A DNA stretch of 53,713 bases from JTS-RE37 sp041743975 (GTDB lineage Bacteria > Bacteroidota > Bacteroidia > Flavobacteriales > Flavobacteriaceae). The DNA is taken from the NCBI GenBank assembly GCA_041743975.1, contig JBGTLT010000117.1, positions 1-53,713 on the forward strand, in the 5' to 3' direction. This document shows, in pieces, positions 8,825-17,618 of the stretch (positions are counted from its first letter, which is position 1; each line of letters begins with the position of its first letter). A program made the position numbers and the translations under genes. The notes beneath the pieces were generated by a model. That model had not been told where the DNA came from. It made no database searches and was given only the letters and a program-made list of their open reading frames with translations.

Positions 8825-11482
8825 CTATTTGTCCTTTACTGCTTTTCCGGTATACAATTCATGCTTTTCGTCCCCTCCTGAAATGAGGTAGGCAAAAAGA
8901 TCGGCTATCTCCTGTTTGTTGAGCCGGTTCATGAGTCCGGGCGGCATGGGGGATACGGGGGATAATTCCTGTTTGACCACCTGTTCCTTGGCTACCTTTA
9001 TCGTATAGGTGGTATTGAAGGGGTTTGGCATTAACGTTATGGAATCACCGGCTTCTGAAAGGATCTTGCCTGCGATCTTCTTTTCATTGTCCAGATGCAG
9101 GAGCGTAAATGCGTATTGATCCGATATCTCATCATTGGGGCTATAAATGGCGAACAGCAGGTCATAATTATTGAATTTGTTATGGATCTGCGTCAGATCG
9201 GGCCCTGCGGCTCCCCCTTCCCCCCGGAACCTGTGGCAGAGGATGCACATACCTGCCTGGTATGCCCGTTCCCCGTCCGCAAGTGAGCCTTTGTAGGTAT
9301 CCAGGCCACCCCAGACGATGTCGCTCATTTCGCTGCCGGAATAGGATCCACCGGGGCCAATTGGCTCAGGCAGCTCGGCCACAGATGTTTCGGGGGAATA
9401 AACCCCTGACAATTCCTGTAATTTCTCCTTCATGTTATCGGGAACATGGGTCATCGCGGTGAGGCGCACATTTTCCATACCCGCCTTAAAACTCATCCCC
9501 CCTTTTGCACTGAGTACGTCATAAAACCACTGAAAATACTTCTCTCGCAGGGTTGGTGTCCAACCGAAATCAGCATGGCTCAGCAAAGCTCCATAATAGA
9601 TGGCCTCACTGGGGGGCATTTTTTCAATGACCTCCCGGATAAGCGGCCCGTATTGTTCACTTCTGAGGGATGTTTCCTCAGACAGCATCTGGTCGTTGAT
9701 CACCGTTTTTTCGCGGGTGTGTTTCAGGAGCAATTCAACCAGCTCTTCTGTAACGCCATCTGCCCGAAGAAAGAGCAATACCTGTCCCATTTCCCTTGTA
9801 AGGTCATTGCTTGAATTGGGGAAGTGGGGGGCTATTTTCCGGATAGCCATTTTCCGGTGCGAATCATCTGGAAGCCCCATCCGGATGCCCAGAAGGGAAT
9901 AGGTACGCAAAAGGTCTATCTGCTGGGGTTCTGATAAGGAATCCCAGTCGATTGTATCCAGTTTTTCAATGATTCTTCCCTGCAGCTTTTTGTCCCCCTG
10001 ATGCGCCAGTGCAATCCCTCCCTCAATTAGTTTAACAGGGTCTTCTTCGGAAAAGTAGCTGGATTCCCAATCAGCAGCGGGCTGGTGCTCCAGGGCCACC
10101 CTGGATGCGTAACGTATAAACCGATCGGGGTGGTTGAGGTTATCCCAGGCCAGCGGAATGGCCTTCCCATCAACCACGGCATGGTATTGTTCAATTTCTT
10201 TCCGGAGCGCCCGGAGGGTTTTAGAGGAGTTATCCCCCTGCTGCACTTCTTCCGTGCCAGCTTCCCCTGAATAGCGCAACCGGTAGAGGTGTGAATCCAA
10301 TCCCCTTCCCCCGGTCGCAAAATAGAGGTTGCCGTCAGAACCCGCGATCATATCAGTGAGGGGCAGGGGAGTACCGGACAGGAATTCTTCCCGTTCCGCA
10401 GTATAACTACTGCCGTCTTCCTTTAAATCGATAAAATAAACAGTGCCAAAACTCCAATCCATCACCAGGAGCCCATTTCGGTACCGTGCAGGAAAATTCA
10501 ATTTTGCCCCGCTGAGAACCGCTGTGGGGGAGCCCTGTTCCAGGTTGATGACGGCGGGAAGGTTATCCGGGTAATAAGCAGGCCACTTACCGGAGCCGGT
10601 GCGCCAGCCATATTCACTGCCACTGGTCACATGACAGATCCGGGTTGGACGGTACCATGGCATCCCAATATCCCATTCCATATCGGCATCATAGGCAAAT
10701 AATTCCCCGTCCTGGTTAAAAGCCAGGTCAAAGGGGTTGCGATACCCGGAAGAGATCAGTTCCCAGTTTGCACCCTGGGGATCAAATTTGGCTATCCACC
10801 CCCCCGGCGCTTTTATATCGTTGGCATGTCCCCGTGCGTCAAGGTAAGGCGTGAACAGATTATCCTCGCCCCAATTATTGGGGACCCGGCTGTTGTTTTT
10901 AACGTTTTCAGGTAGGAGTGTATGGTTACCGGCGATAAAATAGAGGTGTTTTCCATCAGGGGCCAGGACAAAACTATGGGGCCCGTGTTCTCCTTCCCCT
11001 TCGAGTTTAAGCAGCATGTCAATTTTATCCAGCGTGCCATCCCCATTCGAATCAGTAATGCGGTATACGCCACTCGCTTTTTCCTTTGAATCCGGGATTT
11101 CATCATCCCATCTTTTATTTACAGCAACGTAAAGCCCGTCAAAAGCCCAAAAGAGTCCGTGGGCTTCCCCAATTTCGAGGTCCAGTGGCTTTACGTCCTG
11201 GTCCCTCAGGGGTTGATCGATTTCAGGCATTTTAAAACTGTAAATTTTACCATGCTGGTCACAGGCATAGAACAAATTATCCGGACCTTCGGCCAGGGCA
11301 ACCCAGGAGCCCTGTTCGTGCTGGCTTGGATGGTAGAGTGTTTCCAGGACAAAGTCCTTCGGAATAGTAAAGGATATGGGTGTTTCTGCGTCCGATTCCA
11401 AAGTTTCAGGCACCTCATTTTTACAGGAAGACAGCAGCGCGGTTACTGAAACCAGCAGGCAGGGGAAATAGGTCTTGTACAT
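8825..11482 (-). CDS. Lipoprotein with soluble-dehydrogenase-like propeller, helical repeats and C-terminal cytochrome c
   Basis: 885 aa. Lipoprotein signal MYKTYFPCLLVSVTALLSSC. Residues ~35-400 form a beta-propeller-like domain (repeats such as GPDNLFYACDQHGKIYSF, APDGKHLYFIAGNH, GYRNPFDLAFNQDGELFAYD) resembling PQQ/glucose-sorbosone dehydrogenase-like proteins. Residues ~430-700 are helical, HEAT-like. The C-terminal domain has the haem c motif CILCH (in AGMCILCHRF), GGAAGPDLTQIH, and a probable distal Met in MPPGLMNRL; this resembles the Pirellula/Verrucomicrobium-type haem-binding domain. It probably oxidises a carbohydrate-like substrate at the outer face of a membrane and passes electrons to c-type haem. 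Substrate unknown. A Tat-exported sugar isomerase-like protein and a VOC protein follow nearby, consistent with sugar catabolism but not proving it. Confidence 0.88.
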   Translation of the reverse strand: MYKTYFPCLLVSVTALLSSCKNEVPETLESDAETPISFTIPKDFVLETLYHPSQHEQGSWVALAEGPDNLFYACDQHGKIYSFKMPEIDQPLRDQDVKPLDLEIGEAHGLFWAFDGLYVAVNKRWDDEIPDSKEKASGVYRITDSNGDGTLDKIDMLLKLEGEGEHGPHSFVLAPDGKHLYFIAGNHTLLPENVKNNSRVPNNWGEDNLFTPYLDARGHANDIKAPGGWIAKFDPQGANWELISSGYRNPFDLAFNQDGELFAYDADMEWDIGMPWYRPTRICHVTSGSEYGWRTGSGKWPAYYPDNLPAVINLEQGSPTAVLSGAKLNFPARYRNGLLVMDWSFGTVYFIDLKEDGSSYTAEREEFLSGTPLPLTDMIAGSDGNLYFATGGRGLDSHLYRLRYSGEAGTEEVQQGDNSSKTLRALRKEIEQYHAVVDGKAIPLAWDNLNHPDRFIRYASRVALEHQPAADWESSYFSEEDPVKLIEGGIALAHQGDKKLQGRIIEKLDTIDWDSLSEPQQIDLLRTYSLLGIRMGLPDDSHRKMAIRKIAPHFPNSSNDLTREMGQVLLFLRADGVTEELVELLLKHTREKTVINDQMLSEETSLRSEQYGPLIREVIEKMPPSEAIYYGALLSHADFGWTPTLREKYFQWFYDVLSAKGGMSFKAGMENVRLTAMTHVPDNMKEKLQELSGVYSPETSVAELPEPIGPGGSYSGSEMSDIVWGGLDTYKGSLADGERAYQAGMCILCHRFRGEGGAAGPDLTQIHNKFNNYDLLFAIYSPNDEISDQYAFTLLHLDNEKKIAGKILSEAGDSITLMPNPFNTTYTIKVAKEQVVKQELSPVSPMPPGLMNRLNKQEIADLFAYLISGGDEKHELYTGKAVKDK

Positions 11483-11526
11483 TTTGGATGTTGCTTTATT
11501 TCTTATAAATATAGGGAAAGAAGGGG

Positions 11527-12015
11527 TTACTTCAGAAGGCTTAGTAAATTTTCGAGCCGGAGGGGTTTGGTATACATCTCCAGTGACCCATCCGCTTTCC
11601 GGGGCCAGTTCTCAACAGGCCGGTCCCAGTATAATTCCACCCCGTTACTGTCCGGATCATCCAGGTACAGGGCCTCAGAAACCCCATGGTCTGAGGAGCC
11701 TGTGAGTGGATAATTGGCCTGGGAAAGGCGATGGTAAATAATGGCCAGGTCTTTTCTTTCGGGGTACCTGACAGCGGTATGGAAAAGCCCGGTTGCATGT
11801 TTTGGGGGTGGGGGTGCATTTTTGCTGAACCAGACATTAAGGCCTATATGGTGATGATACCCCCCGGCAGCAATAAAGGCGGCTTCCTTCCCATATCGTG
11901 TGGTGACCTCAAATCCAAGCAGGCCACAATAAAAGCTGAGGGCCCGTTCCAGGTCGGATACTTTTAAATGTACATGCCCTATTTGAGTGTTGGCCGGAAT
12001 TTTATAAGTGTCCAT
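11527..12015 (-). CDS. VOC-fold (glyoxalase / extradiol dioxygenase-like) protein
   Basis: 162 aa when started at the ATG giving MDTYKIPANTQIGHVHLKV. A longer frame back to 12156 adds 47 residues with no family character and is rejected. Two beta-alpha-beta-beta-beta modules are visible. Putative metal ligands: His in IGHVHLKVSD, His in YHHHIGLNVW and Glu in GVELYWDRP. The segments LYLDDPDSNGVELYWDRP and TGLFHTAVR look like the CatE-like 2,3-dioxygenase branch. Substrate unknown. Start lies 220 bp from the divergent sugar isomerase-like gene. Confidence 0.85.
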   Translation of the reverse strand: MDTYKIPANTQIGHVHLKVSDLERALSFYCGLLGFEVTTRYGKEAAFIAAGGYHHHIGLNVWFSKNAPPPPKHATGLFHTAVRYPERKDLAIIYHRLSQANYPLTGSSDHGVSEALYLDDPDSNGVELYWDRPVENWPRKADGSLEMYTKPLRLENLLSLLK

Positions 12016-12235
12016 AACGGAAAGTTTTAACGAAGGTTCCCTTACGAAGATATCAATACATATGCAATTAAGGGTGTAAATACGGGCAGTTTTGCACAAC
12101 ATTACCCGCTTTTCCCCGGCGTGCCCCGGATCCACGATTGGCCCATGCAGCGGCACAGGGCCAATCCCTGTTTCGCTGTTTACTGTTACAAAAAGAAAGG
12201 CTATATTTAGTGGTATTCATTAAAACAGGCAGCCT

Positions 12236-13198
12236 ATGGACAGGCGGAAATTTATTGGAGCAACGGCCACCCTGGGTGCAATTGCAACCCTGCCAGCCCA
12301 GGGGTTGGAACCGGTTCCTGTTTGCCCTTTCTGGGCAAGTACTTCCGCTAAGTTAAAACACAATCCTATTGGCGTTTCTACCTATTCTTTCTGGCAGTTC
12401 AATGGCCCGAAGGAACAGGTGCCTATGGAATTGTGTATCGAAAAGGCTGCAGCAATGGGGTTTGATGGTATTGAATTGCTGTTGATACAGATGACTTCTG
12501 TGGAAAACGGGTATTTACAATCCATCAAGAAAAAGGCATTCCACGCCGGGCTGGACCTTATGGGTTTCTCTACCCACCAGGGATTCCTTTTCCCGGAGGA
12601 ACAATACCGCCAGGAAAATATTGACAAAACCATATACCAGATCGAACTTGCCTATAAACTGGGGATCCCCACCATGCGTTTGAATACCGGCCGCTGGGGG
12701 ACATCCGCCTCCTTTGATGTGCTAATGGCCAACAAGGGGATAGAACCCACCCTGGAAGGGTATACAGACGAAGACGGTTATAAATGGGTCATCGATTCCA
12801 TAGAAAAATGTATCCCTGCAGCGCAACGCTGCGGGGTGGTTTTAGGCCTCGAAAACCATTGGGGGCTTGGGCTAACGGCTGCGGGGGTCATGAGGATAGT
12901 GGAGGCGATCAACAGCCCATGGCTGCAGGTAACACTCGATACAGGGAATTTTTTGGAAAACCGGGAGGCCCAAATGGAGTTGTTGGCTCCCAAAACCTGC
13001 CTCCTGCAGGCGAAAACATATTATGGTGGCGGTAAATGGTATACCCTTACTATTAATTATCCGCAAATAGGGGAGATGATGCGCAGATACAATTATAAAG
13101 GCTATATCTCCCTTGAATTTGAAGGTATTGAGTCGCCCGACAGTGCGATCCCCAAAAGCCTCGAAATCCTGCGGAATTCCTTTTATCACGAATTATAA
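12236..13198 (+). CDS. Tat-exported sugar phosphate isomerase/epimerase-like TIM-barrel protein
   Basis: 320 aa. N-terminus MDRRKFIGATATLGAIATLPAQG has the twin arginines, hydrophobic stretch and A-x-G-like end of a Tat signal, so it is probably exported folded. The mature part is a xylose-isomerase-like TIM barrel: PIGVSTYSFW, AAAMGFDGIELLLIQ, LGIPTMRLNTGRWG, GVVLGLENHWGLG (metal-ligand Glu), LQVTLDTGNFLEN (Asp), YKGYISLEFEGIE (Glu). Such exported proteins in Bacteroidota accompany sugar oxidation systems. Substrate not recognised. Upstream TATATTTA at ~12202 is a near match to the -7 box. Confidence 0.88.
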   Translation: MDRRKFIGATATLGAIATLPAQGLEPVPVCPFWASTSAKLKHNPIGVSTYSFWQFNGPKEQVPMELCIEKAAAMGFDGIELLLIQMTSVENGYLQSIKKKAFHAGLDLMGFSTHQGFLFPEEQYRQENIDKTIYQIELAYKLGIPTMRLNTGRWGTSASFDVLMANKGIEPTLEGYTDEDGYKWVIDSIEKCIPAAQRCGVVLGLENHWGLGLTAAGVMRIVEAINSPWLQVTLDTGNFLENREAQMELLAPKTCLLQAKTYYGGGKWYTLTINYPQIGEMMRRYNYKGYISLEFEGIESPDSAIPKSLEILRNSFYHEL

Positions 13199-13368
13199 AG
13201 CTTCCTGCCTCGTTCCCCTTTCTCACCCGTTTATGGGTAATTCCCGGTCGGTTTTTCCCGCAGTGTGGGAGCATATTTTCTATGGCCGGGACCGCAGGTA
13301 TATTAAAATAAATTAAGGCTGGTCATAGTGGCAGTGCCTTGGGTGCTACCGGAAGGGTGCTAATCCCG

Positions 13369-13391
13369 GGCATCGTTATAGGTACGATGCC
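13369..13391. other. Perfect 8-bp stem hairpin of unknown role
   Basis: GGCATCGT, 7-nt loop TATAGGT, ACGATGCC. No adjacent T-run, so not a classical terminator. It lies inside a larger pairing possibility (GGTGC upstream, GCACC downstream at ~13396-13400). Confidence 0.4.
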
Positions 13392-13468
13392 AGACGCACC
13401 GGTCCGGATTCCTCCTGGAAATCTGCCCTAATATTGGGCGAAGCCCCTGAACATGGGGTATTTAAATG

Positions 13469-13498
13469 AAAAAACTCCGGTAATCAGCCGGAGTTTAT
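13469..13498. terminator. Bidirectional rho-independent terminator
   Basis: Stem ACTCCGG / CCGGAGT (13474-13480, 13488-13494), loop TAATCAG. On the minus strand it is followed by a run of six T, which suits rpoD; on the plus strand TTTATT follows, for the sugar isomerase-like gene. Confidence 0.75.
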
Positions 13499-13620
13499 TC
13501 ATCAATCAAAAAACGAACAGTCATGATAACTGTTGTTACATCTCACAATTTACAATATTTATACCATAAATCCAATTTATGGAATATTTAACATGGAAAA
13601 AATTGTGTCCCAGACGGATT

Positions 13621-14484
13621 TTACCCAAGATAGGTCTTTAAAATTTTACTTCTTGAGGTATGTTTCAACCTTCTGATTGCTTTTTCCTTGATCTGGCGCA
13701 CCCTTTCCCTTGTCAGGTCAAAGGTTTCACCAATTTCTTCCAGGGTCATGGAATGTTGCCCCGCCAATCCAAAATAGAGTCGGATTACGTCTGCCTCGCG
13801 AGGTGTCAAAGTTTCGAGCGCCCTTTCTATTTCGGTACGCAATGATTCGTGCAACAAATCCTTATCCGGATTCGGTGATTCCCCACTGCGCAATACATCA
13901 TAAAGGTTGGAGTCTTCCCCATCGATCAAGGGTGCATCCATGGATACGTGCCGGCCGGAATTTTTCAGGGATTGTTTTACATCCTCCACCGTCATATCCA
14001 GTTCTTTCGCAATTTCTTCTGCCGAAGGGACCCTTTCATGGGCTTGTTCCAGGAAGGCGAATGTTTTGTTGATTTTATTGATGGAGCCAATTTTATTCAA
14101 CGGCAACCGTACAATCCGGGATTGTTCGGCCAGGGCCTGCAGAATAGATTGACGGATCCACCATACGGCATAAGAGATAAATTTAAATCCCCGGGTTTCA
14201 TCAAATCGTTGTGCTGCTTTGATCAACCCCAAATTGCCTTCATTGATCAGGTCGGGGAGGGTAAGCCCCTGATTCTGGTATTGTTTAGCAACCGAAACCA
14301 CGAACCGGAGGTTGGCCTTGGTCAATTTTTCAAGTGCAGCCTGGTCGCCTGCCTTGATACGTTGTGCCAATTCAACTTCCTCATCTGCGGTTATAAGATC
14401 TACCTTGCCGATTTCCTGCAAGTACTTATCCAAAGATGCGGTTTCCCTGTTGGTGACCTGTTTTGTAATTTTGAGTTGTCTCAT
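13621..14484 (-). CDS. rpoD: RNA polymerase primary sigma factor (sigma-70 family)
   Basis: Housekeeping sigma factor of the Bacteroidota type, 287 aa, lacking region 1.1 and the long non-conserved insert of proteobacterial RpoD. Seen: region 1.2 (~16-45), region 2 from ~55 with LPDLINEGNLGLIKAAQRFD and the 2.3/2.4 helix YAVWWIRQSILQALAEQSR (~105-123), region 3 (~150-190), and region 4.2 helix-turn-helix LEEIGETFDLTRERVRQIK. In region 2.4 the position equal to Thr440 of E. coli sigma-70 is Leu115 and the next is Gln116, while the Gln437 equivalent (Gln112) is kept. This change fits recognition of TAnnTTTG in place of TATAAT. Transcribed alone, with a terminator downstream. Confidence 0.96.
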   Translation of the reverse strand: MRQLKITKQVTNRETASLDKYLQEIGKVDLITADEEVELAQRIKAGDQAALEKLTKANLRFVVSVAKQYQNQGLTLPDLINEGNLGLIKAAQRFDETRGFKFISYAVWWIRQSILQALAEQSRIVRLPLNKIGSINKINKTFAFLEQAHERVPSAEEIAKELDMTVEDVKQSLKNSGRHVSMDAPLIDGEDSNLYDVLRSGESPNPDKDLLHESLRTEIERALETLTPREADVIRLYFGLAGQHSMTLEEIGETFDLTRERVRQIKEKAIRRLKHTSRSKILKTYLG

Positions 14485-14644
14485 CTAAATTTCCTTTCAA
14501 TTAAGTTCACAGTGTATAGACTGCATATATACTTATACGTAAAAAAGCTGCAAATGTTACAAAAGGCCTGAGATACTTGCAATTATTAGCTGAAATACAC
14601 TCCGCATAGCCGGGAAGAGGCCCCTGTAAGGGGTGATAGAAGAG

Positions 14645-14669
14645 AAAAAGCCCCGGTTTTCACCGGGGC
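14645..14669 (-). terminator. Rho-independent terminator of pnp
   Basis: Stem GCCCCGGT / ACCGGGGC (14650-14657, 14662-14669) with a 4-nt loop, followed on the minus strand by TTTTTC. It lies 69 nt beyond the pnp stop codon. Confidence 0.8.
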
Positions 14670-14692
14670 CTTGCTATTCAATCAAACGAATT

Positions 14693-14713
14693 CCCCTGGG
14701 CTATGCCCAGGGG
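14693..14713 (-). terminator. Second strong hairpin after pnp
   Basis: CCCCTGGGC-tat-GCCCAGGGG, 9 perfect base pairs, only 25 nt past the pnp stop and before the T-tailed terminator. No T-run of its own; it may shield the 3' end from nucleases or assist termination. Confidence 0.5.
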
Positions 14714-14737
14714 TTTCCGAATCAGATCTGCTGTAAA

Positions 14738-16963
14738 TCAATCCCTCCTGGGTTTTCGGTCCCGGTCACGGCCCCTGTCATTTCTTCCGCGATCACGATC
14801 CCGGCTGTCATTGCTTCTGGGCGGCCTTTCCGTATAACCTTCCGGTTTGGGTTGGAGTGCCTTACGGGAAACCTTTTCTTTTCGTGTCCTGGGGTCGATA
14901 CCAAGATACTTCACATCAAAGACATCGCCCATACTGACCACATCGCTCACATTTTCAGTTCGCTCCCAAGCCAGCTCGGACACATGCAGCAATACTTCGT
15001 TGCCCGGGGCATCCTTGTATTCCACCACAGCGCCAAAATCGAGCATCTTGATCACCTTAACCTCATAGATACTACCCAATACCGGTTTAAATATAATGGA
15101 ATCTATTTTGGCAAGAACTGCATCAATACCAGCCTGGTCTGTTCCTAAAATTTCAACAAGTCCTTCCTCTGTTATGGGGTCTTCATTGATGACAATGGTA
15201 GTCTTGGTGGATTTTTGCAGCTCCTGTATGACTTTTCCTCCCGGGCCGATAAGGGCTCCGATAAATTCGCCCGGGATAGTGGTAGTAACCATTTTAGGGG
15301 CGTGTGGTTTCACGCCAGGATTAGGTTTTGAAATGGTCTCCACAAGTTTTTCCAGTATATGCAACCTGCCATTCCTGGCTTGTTTCAACGCATTGACCAA
15401 TATATCATAGGACAATCCTTTCACTTTGATATCCATCTGGCAGGCAGTGATCCCATCGGCGGTCCCTGTCACTTTAAAATCCATATCCCCAAGGTGATCC
15501 TCATCTCCGAGGATATCCGAAAGGACAGCATATTTCCCATTTTCCATATTGGTTATAAGTCCCATTGCGATGCCTGATACGGGCTTTTTCAACTGAACAC
15601 CGGCATCCATCAATGCCATGGTACCGGAACAAACCGTTGCCATGGATGAAGACCCGTTGCTTTCCAGTACTTCCGATACTATCCTTACAGTATAAGGGCA
15701 ATCTGCCGGGATCATCCCTTTTAATGCCCGTTGTGCCAAATACCCATGACCTACTTCCCGGCGCGACGTGCCCCGGATAGGCCTTGCCTCCCCGGTAGAG
15801 AAGGGGGGGAAGTTATAGTGCAGGTAGAATGTCTCTTCCCCTTCAAAGGAAGGCATATCTATCTGGTTGGCTTCCCTGGAGGTTCCCAGTGTTACCGTGG
15901 TCAGTGCCTGTGTTTCGCCCCTCGTAAAAATAGCCGAGCCATGTGTAGAGGGAAGGTAAGCCACTTCGCACCAGATAGGTCGGATCTCATCGGTTTTCCG
16001 GCCATCGAGTCGAAGGCCTTCATTCAAGGTAAGGTCACGCACCGCAGCTTTCTCCGCTTTATTGTAATATTTAGAGATCAGATCACCGGTTTCCTGTAAG
16101 TCTTCCTCGGAAAATCCGGCCTTTATTTCTTCTTTGATTTCAGAAAAAGAGGCGCTGCGATCATGTTTTGCAGAACCTGCTTTCGCAATGGCGTACACTT
16201 TGTCATATGCAAGGGCATGGATCTTTTTTTCCAATGCCTCATCCTGGGCTTCCGTTTCGTATTCCCGGATTTCCTTTCTGCCTACCGCATCTGCCAGCCT
16301 CATTTGGGCGGCAACCTGTACTTTGATGGCTTCATGTCCGAATTTGATGGCCTCTACCATCTCCTCCTCGGATATCTCCCCCAATTCCCCTTCAACCATC
16401 ATCACGGAGTCAGCAGACGCCCCGATAACCATATCAATGTCTGATACCAGAAGCTGGGCCCTGGTGGGATTGATTATAAATTTTCCGTCAACGCGCCCCA
16501 CCCGTGTTTCAGATATGGCACATTCAAACGGGAAATCCGAAAGTTGGATGGCAGCTGATGCTGCCAGTCCGGCCATGGCATCGGGCATAACGTCCTCGTC
16601 ATGGGACATCAATTGGATCATTACCTGTGTTTCAGCATGGTAATCTTTGGGGAAAAGGGGCCTTAAAACCCTGTCTACCAGTCGCATCGTAAGGACTTCT
16701 CCGTCACTTGGCCTGGCTTCCCTCTTAAAAAATCCACCCGGATACCGCCCGGAAGCTGCAAATTTTTCACGATAATCTACCGTCAGTGGCAGAAAGTCTA
16801 CGTCACTTGCACTGTAATTGGAAACGACTGTGCATAATAGCATGCATTTCCCTGATTGAACTACTACAGAACCATGGGCCTGTTTCGCCAATTTTCCGGT
16901 TTCGATAGAGATTTCCCTACCGTCACCAAGGTCAATGACCTCTCTGAATGTTTTTGGAATCAT
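14738..16963 (-). CDS. pnp: Polyribonucleotide nucleotidyltransferase (PNPase)
   Basis: Phosphorolytic 3'-5' exoribonuclease and RNA polymerase of the mRNA decay machinery; trimer. 741 aa. Two RNase PH domains: the first ~1-220 with the AASGRYPGGFFKREARPSD-type segment, the second ~310-545 with RPIRGTSRREVGHG and ALMDAGVQLKKPVSGIAMG. A helical linker is between them. The KH domain has GALIGPGGKVIQELQ (~575-590), and the S1 domain has LLHVSELAW (~655). The last ~28 residues form an Arg/Asp-rich low-complexity tail (RDRDRGRNDRGRDRDRK) not part of the enzyme core. Downstream of rpsO as in many bacteria, but separated from it by a terminator-like hairpin. Confidence 0.97.
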   Translation of the reverse strand: MIPKTFREVIDLGDGREISIETGKLAKQAHGSVVVQSGKCMLLCTVVSNYSASDVDFLPLTVDYREKFAASGRYPGGFFKREARPSDGEVLTMRLVDRVLRPLFPKDYHAETQVMIQLMSHDEDVMPDAMAGLAASAAIQLSDFPFECAISETRVGRVDGKFIINPTRAQLLVSDIDMVIGASADSVMMVEGELGEISEEEMVEAIKFGHEAIKVQVAAQMRLADAVGRKEIREYETEAQDEALEKKIHALAYDKVYAIAKAGSAKHDRSASFSEIKEEIKAGFSEEDLQETGDLISKYYNKAEKAAVRDLTLNEGLRLDGRKTDEIRPIWCEVAYLPSTHGSAIFTRGETQALTTVTLGTSREANQIDMPSFEGEETFYLHYNFPPFSTGEARPIRGTSRREVGHGYLAQRALKGMIPADCPYTVRIVSEVLESNGSSSMATVCSGTMALMDAGVQLKKPVSGIAMGLITNMENGKYAVLSDILGDEDHLGDMDFKVTGTADGITACQMDIKVKGLSYDILVNALKQARNGRLHILEKLVETISKPNPGVKPHAPKMVTTTIPGEFIGALIGPGGKVIQELQKSTKTTIVINEDPITEEGLVEILGTDQAGIDAVLAKIDSIIFKPVLGSIYEVKVIKMLDFGAVVEYKDAPGNEVLLHVSELAWERTENVSDVVSMGDVFDVKYLGIDPRTRKEKVSRKALQPKPEGYTERPPRSNDSRDRDRGRNDRGRDRDRKPRRD

Positions 16964-17117
16964 AAATTTTTATTAAGATCCATCTTCTATGGACCTGTTA
17001 AACAATGGTCTACCGCCTTTCAGGACGGCCAGCGTTGTGTTGTTGTGTGTTGTTGACCAATGAAAAACTAAGTGTAAGCTTTTTGTAATGGCCCCGATAC
17101 GGGACCTTGAAATAGTG

Positions 17118-17141
17118 AAAAAGGGAAGCAGCGCTTCCCTT
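17118..17141 (-). terminator. Terminator/attenuator between rpsO and pnp
   Basis: Stem AAGGGAAGC / GCTTCCCTT with loop AGC (17121-17141), followed by TTTTTC on the minus strand; 12 nt beyond the rpsO stop. No TAnnTTTG box was seen between here and pnp, so some read-through to pnp is likely. Confidence 0.75.
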
Positions 17142-17152
17142 CTAACATAAAA

Positions 17153-17422
17153 TTACTTTCTGATATTCAATTCTTTGATAAGCAGACGATATTTTTCAAT
17201 ATCCTTTTTCTTGAGGTAATCCAAAAGGCTCCTGCGTTTACCAACCAGCATCACAAGGGAGCGTTCGGTATTATAATCCTTATGGTTTCGCTTCAGGTGC
17301 CCACTCAGGTGGTTGATCCGGTGCGTAAAAAGTGCAATCTGACCCTCCGTGGAGCCCGTGTTCTTTTCAGTTCCGCCGTGTTTTTTAAAGATTTCGGCCT
17401 TAACTTCACTTGTTAAATACAT
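17153..17422 (-). CDS. rpsO: 30S ribosomal protein S15
   Basis: Binds 16S rRNA in the central domain of the small subunit. 89 aa, the normal length. Seen: TGSTEGQIALFTHRINHLSGHLKRNHKDYNT-like signature region (~22-52) and RRSLLDYLKKKD (~63-74). Gene order rpsO-pnp is widely conserved. A -7 box lies 54 nt upstream, giving a leader of about 50 nt. Confidence 0.98.
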   Translation of the reverse strand: MYLTSEVKAEIFKKHGGTEKNTGSTEGQIALFTHRINHLSGHLKRNHKDYNTERSLVMLVGKRRSLLDYLKKKDIEKYRLLIKELNIRK

Positions 17423-17476
17423 TCCAATATTAATTTTAATGATTTTTATGTATCTGATTGATTTTCAATCGAGGCG

Positions 17477-17484
17477 CAAAGATA
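17477..17484 (-). promoter_or_regulatory. -7 promoter box for rpsO
   Basis: TATCTTTG on the minus strand (TAnnTTTG), 54 nt upstream of the start codon. Confidence 0.5.
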
Positions 17485-17567
17485 GTATTTTTTTCCTGGG
17501 TATAAATGGGACTCCATAAATTTTTTAAGCGTGCGTCCTCCCGATATCCCGGTGATGGATTGGATTC

Positions 17568-17590
17568 CCGGTTTTGCCCGGACAAACCGG
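17568..17590 (-). terminator. Weak hairpin after accD
   Basis: CCGGTTT / AAACCGG stem with a 9-nt loop, 29 nt past the accD stop. No T-run follows on the minus strand, so termination here is uncertain. Confidence 0.3.
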
Positions 17591-17618
17591 TTATAATGTT
17601 ACCGGGTTACGAGGCGGC

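Larger units (their letters stand above)
13199..13620. other. 422-bp gene-free stretch between convergent genes
   Basis: No credible ORF. It holds two hairpins, one at 13369-13391 with 8-bp perfect stem and no T-run, and the bidirectional terminator at 13474-13494. The remainder is AT-rich without recognised signals. Confidence 0.7.

Noticed and set aside
12016..12156. N-terminal extension of the VOC protein
   Set aside because: The added 47 residues have no family character, and the normal domain begins at the later ATG.
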